DNA from: Chitinophaga pinensis
Lineage (GTDB): Bacteria; Bacteroidota; Bacteroidia; Flavobacteriales_D; Crocinitomicaceae
Reading direction: 5' to 3'
Assembly (NCBI GenBank): GCA_945897765.1
Contig: CAMDGP010000058.1
Span: 1 to 10,222, forward strand
Length of the DNA stretch: 10,222 bases
Shown here: positions 5,656 through 10,222 of the stretch, piece after piece
Position numbering within the stretch: the first letter of the stretch is position 1
Layout: each line of letters opens with the position of its first letter
Translations under genes and position numbers: made by a program
Notes under the pieces: model-generated
Told to the model about the DNA's origin: nothing
The model's database searches: none
The model's input: the letters and a program-made list of their open reading frames with translations, nothing else

Positions 5656-6720
5656 TTATTTTACACGGTTTAAACTCATGGCTTTCAGCATCCAAGTTGG
5701 AAGAAATTTACCTGGTTTTCTATTTTTTAAATTAATGTACCAACCGATTTTCTTCACAACCGGAACTTTGTGTGTTTCAACAAATTCGATAAGTGTTCCG
5801 TCGGGATCTTCGATATACGAAAATCTTCCACCAGCTTCTCCCATATCAAATGTATCAGAACTATCTACCGTGAATGGAAAACCTTTTGCCTCACATTCTT
5901 TTCGTAATTGCTCGATTCCCTGCACATCAAAACATAAATGGATAAATCCCCAATCTCCCCAGAAACGGTTTTCAAATATTTTTCTACAATCTGTGCGTTC
6001 TACAGCTTGAATTAATTCAATTTCTGTTGGACCTAATAATTTTGCAAAAGCTCCAATTCGTTCTTTACTGTGCGACAAACGAACACGTCTGAATTTAGTT
6101 TTACCACCTTTCAAAGTGTGTAAATCCTCAAATTCTCCAGTTATATCATAATCAATTTTGTCGTAACATAGAATGTCTTTGTAAAGCGCTAAAGATTTAT
6201 CAATGTTAGATACACCAATGGTTGTACCGCCAACACCACCGCAATTGGAAGGGTGATTTGTTTTTGAGAACCAACCTTTTCCTTCAATTACTTGAAAAAT
6301 ATTTCCGTTCGGATCTTGCACAAAATAAGACAATTCTCCTGCTGGATTTTTAGTTGGTGCATTTAAAAGTGTTGCACCATTTTGCTTCATGTAATCATAC
6401 GATTTTTGGACATCGCGCGATTTAATTTTACACGAAAACATACCATAATCGCCTAGTTGAATTTCAAAAGTGGGTTTTTCTGTATTGCGACTTGTGAATT
6501 GCCAAATTTCAAAACCACCGCCTCCGTCCATACTTAAAGCGAGGGTGGCAGTTCTTTTATGTACTTGGCCGCCAGTGTAATTAATCATCAATGGTGCTGG
6601 TGCTGCTTCTTCGAAAATTCGCACATCAACACCGAACATTTTGCGGTACCAAATCCAAATTTCTTGGACGTTAGGAACACCAATACCCATTTGCTGAATT
6701 CCACAAATAATTTTCTCCAC
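5656..6720 (-). CDS. Double VOC-domain protein (glyoxalase/dioxygenase superfamily)
   Basis: This protein of about 354 aa has two vicinal-oxygen-chelate domains in tandem. Domain 1 (about 5-147) contains QQMGIGVPNVQEIWIWYRKMFG, a GGGGFEIWQ strand and the closing DPNGNIFQVIE. Domain 2 (about 160-315) contains GGTTIGVSNIDKSLALYKDIL, TEIELIQ, FIHLCFDV and the closing DPDGTLIEFVE. H261 and E312, with E235 possible, are candidate metal ligands in domain 2. The layout resembles extradiol-dioxygenase and hydroxyphenylpyruvate-dioxygenase-like proteins, but the reaction and metal are unknown. GTG 6720 is chosen because it gives MEKIICGIQQMG, matching how relatives begin; a TTG at 6738 would overlap a TATTTTTG box, and the first ATG would remove strand 1. 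The C-terminal 40 residues are basic and lie outside the VOC fold. It follows the patatin gene by 32 bases and precedes the DUF4249 gene by 4. Confidence 0.85.
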   Translation of the reverse strand: MEKIICGIQQMGIGVPNVQEIWIWYRKMFGVDVRIFEEAAPAPLMINYTGGQVHKRTATLALSMDGGGGFEIWQFTSRNTEKPTFEIQLGDYGMFSCKIKSRDVQKSYDYMKQNGATLLNAPTKNPAGELSYFVQDPNGNIFQVIEGKGWFSKTNHPSNCGGVGGTTIGVSNIDKSLALYKDILCYDKIDYDITGEFEDLHTLKGGKTKFRRVRLSHSKERIGAFAKLLGPTEIELIQAVERTDCRKIFENRFWGDWGFIHLCFDVQGIEQLRKECEAKGFPFTVDSSDTFDMGEAGGRFSYIEDPDGTLIEFVETHKVPVVKKIGWYINLKNRKPGKFLPTWMLKAMSLNRVK

Positions 6721-6735
6721 GCTATTAATTTTGAA

Positions 6736-6743
6736 CAAAAATA
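6736..6743 (-). promoter_or_regulatory. TAnnTTTG box upstream of the double-VOC gene
   Basis: On the minus strand TATTTTTG lies 15 bases before the proposed GTG start. It could act as an internal promoter -7 box after the patatin stop. No TTG is found at the expected -33 distance, so the call is weak. Confidence 0.25.
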
Positions 6744-6752
6744 TAAAAACTA

Positions 6753-9041
6753 TTAACGTACAGCACGCTCATTAAAGAGAACGTATCCAAAACTTATTTG
6801 AAATGAAAGGGGATTTAGTTGTTTTGGAAAATAATTTGCCGTTGCACGAACAGGACCAATTGGTGAATGATAGATGAAAGTACTCGAAGCAATAAGTAAT
6901 TCATTTCCTGTTGGTCGTGTATATTCAATTGTTCCATTACCGTTTTTCTGTAAGATGACAAATGGCTGATAATAGTAGGCATCTAAGCGTAAATCGACAT
7001 TTTTATGTAAAGAGAAAACAAGGTTCAAACCTGCTCCTAAAAACTGAGGAGATCGATATTCAGGCAAGAAAAACGTTTCCATATCAGGAAGAATATTGAA
7101 AACAGGCATTGCTAAAATACTCGCTGTGTAATTGGCAAATAACGATTGACTATTTAAAACACCTTTGGCATGAATTCCAAGGTGAAAATATTTTTTGTTT
7201 ATGATAAATGACTGAAATTCACTTTGAATACTTAACCACTCGTGATTTTTAAAAACGGTATCTTTTAGAATTGCTGTTGAACCTGGAGTCGAATTTTCTT
7301 TTCCTGTAATATAACGCGCTTTAACTGAAAAATAATGTCCTCGATTGGCAAATTGTTTTCTGTTTAAACTATTTAGAACAAAATCCCAAGTGACAGAATT
7401 CCCGTTAAATGTTGTAAAATCAGTTGTGTCTTTATTGGTGAAAAACGAAGATTGGTAATAATCATCTTCCAACATAAAAAGGCGGTAATCTAAACTTGAT
7501 TTAGAATTATTGCTTGTCGGGATTTTAAGTTTGAAGCCGCCATACATTTCGTTTTGTACTAAAAATGATGGTTTTACATCCTCAAAAAAGGTAGAGAAAC
7601 TTCTAAAATAATCCCAGCGATTCATGGTGAAATAACCCGTCAATGCAATTGGAAAAACGGTAGGAACTTCAATCGTTAAATCTGCTTTAGCCGAACCGTA
7701 AAACTTCCCGAAATAAGATTCTCCGTGCAATGAATAAGCAATTTTACCAACTCCCCGATAGGTTAAACCAAGATAACCTGTATTCACAGCTCTTGATGAA
7801 AAATGTCCACCAATATCTACTCGGAAATCTTTTGCTTTTGTTACCACTAAATTCAGTTGATGGGTTGAGTCTTTTTTCAAATCAAGAGTAGGGTAGATGT
7901 ATTCAATTTGTTGGGTTGCATACAGTCTAAAGTAGCGCTTTGTTAAAGTGTTGTAATCTAGTATTTCCGATTTTTTCTTGCGCAATAAAGAATTTGATGC
8001 AAATCGATAATCGCTATTTTTCTCTTTGTTGTTGGTTATATTTGAAACTCTTATTGGTGGAATTTTGGCTCTAAATTCGGCACGACGTTTATTCAATTCT
8101 TCTTTAGAAACTTTGTGATAAATAAACAGATCCAATGAATCCAAATATTTCAAGGTGGCATTATAACCATCTGCTATTGCTTCTTTTACGTTTCCAAATT
8201 CAAAAGTTCCAACATTCGTTTTTGGTTCGATGATGATTCCTTCTGCACACGGTAAAGCATAATTTGTTGGGGTTGTTAACATCGTACTTGCCAATCCAAA
8301 GAAATCGCGTTCATCGATTGGCTTTTGATTGGTGGAAACATTGCTTCCAATTAAATAATCGGGATGAAAATCTTTGTACATCACATCAATTGGGAAATTA
8401 TTATACAAGCCGCCATCAAACATTACAAAGCCATCGATCTTTATTGGGTTCACATACATTGGATAAGTCATTGAGGCACGAACCGCTTGATTCAAGTATC
8501 CTTTAGAGAAAACAACACTTTTTCTGGTGATTACATTTGCTGCAACACAACGAAATGGAATGAATAATTTATCAAAATCGCCACCAACAGCAGCACTTGT
8601 CGCTCCCATGATACGCATCATTTCATAATCTAAATAGGCTGGCGTTATTAAATTTAAAGGGATTGATTTTCTTAGAATGCTGTCTTTAGAAAATGAAAAA
8701 TTAAGCAAACTAGAATTGGATTCATCTTGTCGAAACAAGAATTTCTTGGAAACTTCGACTTGTCCGGTGGTCATTAATTGAAATTGCTCACTCATAACGT
8801 AAGCTTCAATTTCCTCAGGGGAATAACCGCAAGCATACAAACTTCCAACTAAAGAGCCAGCTGAAGTTCCCGCTATATAGTCAATCGGAATTCCACGTTC
8901 CTCCAATGCTTTGATTACGCCAATATGTGCCACACCTGTCGCACCTCCACCACTTAATACTAAACCAACTTTTTGCTGAGCATTTGAAATAAGCGGAAAA
9001 ACAGAAAATAATACCAGAAATAACGTAGAAAAACCTTTCAA
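6753..9041 (-). CDS. Patatin-like phospholipase with outer-membrane beta-barrel
   Basis: This protein of about 762 aa combines a signal peptide (about 1-21, SNA before QQ), a patatin lipase domain (about 24-320) and a C-terminal BamA/surface-antigen-type barrel. Patatin motifs are complete: oxyanion loop SGGGATG (30-36), nucleophile elbow GTSAG with Ser60, and DGG with catalytic Asp209 followed by LYNNFPI. After a linker and a POTRA-like segment (about 390-425, IEYIYPTLDLKKDS onward), alternating strands run to a C-terminal FQISFGYVLFN. The pattern resembles PlpD-type phospholipases, which place a lipase domain at the outer membrane; substrate and topology are inferred. There is no ATG before the lipase motif. 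TTG 9041 gives a clean signal peptide (MKGFSTLFLVLFSVFPLISNA), whereas the farther GTG at 9110 lies upstream of a TAACTTTG box. It is first in a run with the double-VOC and DUF4249 genes and diverges from the methyltransferase gene. Confidence 0.9.
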   Translation of the reverse strand: MKGFSTLFLVLFSVFPLISNAQQKVGLVLSGGGATGVAHIGVIKALEERGIPIDYIAGTSAGSLVGSLYACGYSPEEIEAYVMSEQFQLMTTGQVEVSKKFLFRQDESNSSLLNFSFSKDSILRKSIPLNLITPAYLDYEMMRIMGATSAAVGGDFDKLFIPFRCVAANVITRKSVVFSKGYLNQAVRASMTYPMYVNPIKIDGFVMFDGGLYNNFPIDVMYKDFHPDYLIGSNVSTNQKPIDERDFFGLASTMLTTPTNYALPCAEGIIIEPKTNVGTFEFGNVKEAIADGYNATLKYLDSLDLFIYHKVSKEELNKRRAEFRAKIPPIRVSNITNNKEKNSDYRFASNSLLRKKKSEILDYNTLTKRYFRLYATQQIEYIYPTLDLKKDSTHQLNLVVTKAKDFRVDIGGHFSSRAVNTGYLGLTYRGVGKIAYSLHGESYFGKFYGSAKADLTIEVPTVFPIALTGYFTMNRWDYFRSFSTFFEDVKPSFLVQNEMYGGFKLKIPTSNNSKSSLDYRLFMLEDDYYQSSFFTNKDTTDFTTFNGNSVTWDFVLNSLNRKQFANRGHYFSVKARYITGKENSTPGSTAILKDTVFKNHEWLSIQSEFQSFIINKKYFHLGIHAKGVLNSQSLFANYTASILAMPVFNILPDMETFFLPEYRSPQFLGAGLNLVFSLHKNVDLRLDAYYYQPFVILQKNGNGTIEYTRPTGNELLIASSTFIYHSPIGPVRATANYFPKQLNPLSFQISFGYVLFNERAVR

Positions 9042-9050
9042 TTTCGTTCT

Positions 9051-9078
9051 TTTGCACAAAGTTAGCCGATTATCTTTG
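9051..9078 (+). promoter_or_regulatory. Candidate promoter for the RNA methyltransferase gene
   Basis: TTTG at 9051-9054 and TATCTTTG at 9071-9078 resemble the Bacteroidota -33/-7 pair, with a 16-base spacer slightly shorter than usual. The start codon is 75 bases downstream of the box. The oppositely oriented box for the patatin gene lies between the two elements, so the two promoters would overlap. Confidence 0.35.
9057..9064 (-). promoter_or_regulatory. TAnnTTTG -7 box for the patatin gene
   Basis: The minus strand reads TAACTTTG here, 15 bases before the proposed TTG start at 9041. This supports that start over the upstream GTG at 9110, which would place the promoter inside the gene. No good TTG is seen at the usual -33 distance. 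Confidence 0.4.
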
Positions 9079-9152
9079 AAATGTGAATTTGAGAATGTTA
9101 AAAACAACACAATTTTTAAGTGAAATCTGCTTTAAAATAACAAAAGATTAGA

Positions 9153-10222
9153 ATGAAAAAGGATATTGAATTAAAAGACGACGAGTATTTTATCACGTTG
9201 AAATGTGTTTTTGGATTTGAAGAAACATTAAAAGAAGAATTGATAGAATTGGGTTACCCTGAAGTGGAGTTATTGAATCGTGCGGTTCGAATCGTTGGTA
9301 CATGGAAAGACGTTTATTACTTGAATCTTCACGTGCGTTGTGCTAATTCAATCCTTGTTGAAATTGACCATTTTTTCATTCAAACAGAAGAAGATTTATA
9401 CAAAAGAGCTTCCAAAATAGGATGGACAAATATTTTTGATGTTAAGAAAACATTCGCTGTAAAAGGTGCTGTTTTTTCTTCGTTATTTACCAATTCACAT
9501 TATCCTTTTTTAGTTGTTAAAGACGCTATCGTTGACGCTTTTAGAGATAAGTATAACGAGCGCCCAGATATAGAATTGAAGCGCCCACATGTTGTTTTTG
9601 ATTTATACATTAAAGAAAAAGAAGTTACGTTATCCATTAATACAAGTGGTGTTCCATTGTTTCAACGCGGTTACCGTGAAGCAGTTGGAGAAGCACCTTT
9701 GAATGAGGTTGTTGCTGCAGGTTTAATTCGCATGTCGGGATGGGATAGAAAAACAACTTTCTTAGATCCTTTTTGTGGTTCAGGAACTTTGTTGATGGAA
9801 GCAGCGTTTTTAGCTTCTGGAATTCCATCGAATATTGAACGTCAGCATTATGCATTTAAGAATTTAAAAGATTTTGACCAAGCACTTTGGGATGAAATTT
9901 ATGACGGAGCTTTCCGCAATGTGAGAAGTTTGCCTTGTAAAATTATCGGTTCAGATTTATCCGATGAGATGGTAATTAAAACACGAAGAAATTTGCGTTC
10001 GATGAGCTTTGGTCGTTTTATTCAAACAAGTGTGTTGCCTTTTGACGAAGTAAAAAAACCAGATGATGAAAAAGTCTTTATTGTTACTAATCCACCGTAT
10101 GGTGAGCGTTTGGAAGCAGACGTCGCTGAATTATATGACGGAATTGGCAATTGGTTAAAACACGAAATGACAAATTGTGAAGCTTGGATTATTACTTCAA
10201 GCGAAGAAGGGTTAAAATCAAT
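9153..10222 (+). CDS. THUMP-domain class I RNA methyltransferase (RlmL/YpsC-like), 3' end beyond window
   Basis: The gene opens at ATG 9153 and stays open to the right edge, giving about 356 residues; the C-terminus is missing. Residues about 1-60 form an N-terminal ferredoxin-like part (FITLKCVFGFEETLKEELIELGY), and about 60-165 a THUMP RNA-binding domain ending in VTLSINTSGVPLFQRGYR. The Rossmann methyltransferase follows: motif I LDPFCGSGT (204-212) for S-adenosylmethionine binding, GSDLSDEM (266-273) for the acidic ribose-binding position, and the catalytic NPPYGERL (313-320). The NPPY motif is typical of N2-guanine methylation of RNA. The best-known relatives modify 23S rRNA (RlmL, G2445), so that is the likely role in the cytoplasm. 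Only the N-terminal methyltransferase half of E. coli RlmL is comparable; any fused second domain would lie outside the window. It diverges from the patatin gene. Confidence 0.92.
   Translation, partial: MKKDIELKDDEYFITLKCVFGFEETLKEELIELGYPEVELLNRAVRIVGTWKDVYYLNLHVRCANSILVEIDHFFIQTEEDLYKRASKIGWTNIFDVKKTFAVKGAVFSSLFTNSHYPFLVVKDAIVDAFRDKYNERPDIELKRPHVVFDLYIKEKEVTLSINTSGVPLFQRGYREAVGEAPLNEVVAAGLIRMSGWDRKTTFLDPFCGSGTLLMEAAFLASGIPSNIERQHYAFKNLKDFDQALWDEIYDGAFRNVRSLPCKIIGSDLSDEMVIKTRRNLRSMSFGRFIQTSVLPFDEVKKPDDEKVFIVTNPPYGERLEADVAELYDGIGNWLKHEMTNCEAWIITSSEEGLKS

Noticed and set aside
8264..8506. An 80-aa plus-strand frame inside the patatin gene
   Set aside because: It is antisense to conserved patatin sequence, including the DGG region, and matches no family I recognise.

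Overview
The window looks like chromosomal DNA from a member of the Bacteroidota, most likely the class Flavobacteriia. The base composition is AT-rich. The first gene ends in a type IX secretion (T9SS) type A sorting domain. A DUF4249 lipoprotein is present, and so is a patatin phospholipase joined to an outer-membrane barrel. Several upstream regions carry the Bacteroidota -7 box TAnnTTTG rather than a sigma-70 -10 box. I cannot name the genus.

Layout. (1) Positions 1-824 (+) are the 3' part of a secreted T9SS cargo protein. (2) Positions 849-1993 (+) form a small decayed islet of redox genes: the C-terminal third of an Old Yellow Enzyme-type flavin oxidoreductase, an intact 97-aa muconolactone isomerase-like protein, a GC-rich palindromic patch, and a 49-aa ORF that appears to be an NAD(P)-binding reductase with its middle deleted in frame. 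(3) Positions 2041-3374 (-) hold a YdcF/SanA-type DUF218 membrane protein followed by an AlkB-family 2-oxoglutarate/Fe(II) dioxygenase, joined by a 4-base ATGA overlap. (4) Positions 3446-4683 (+) hold an MscS mechanosensitive channel and a PaaI-like hotdog thioesterase 2 bases apart, diverging from the ydcF-like gene across 71 bases. (5) Positions 4701-9041 (-) hold a three-gene run: patatin/BamA-type protein, double-VOC protein, DUF4249 lipoprotein. None of the three has a usable ATG start. (6) From 9153 (+) to the window edge lies the N-terminal part of a THUMP-domain RNA methyltransferase of the RlmL/YpsC type, which diverges from the patatin gene.

Most of the window is ordinary core or semi-core content: envelope maintenance, alkylation repair, osmotic protection and rRNA modification. 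The least ordinary stretch is the islet at 849-1993. Its three genes belong to families that fit one small-molecule redox or detoxification cluster, but two of the three are broken. I found no tRNA, rRNA, CRISPR array, transposase, integrase or convincing new defence-type system.
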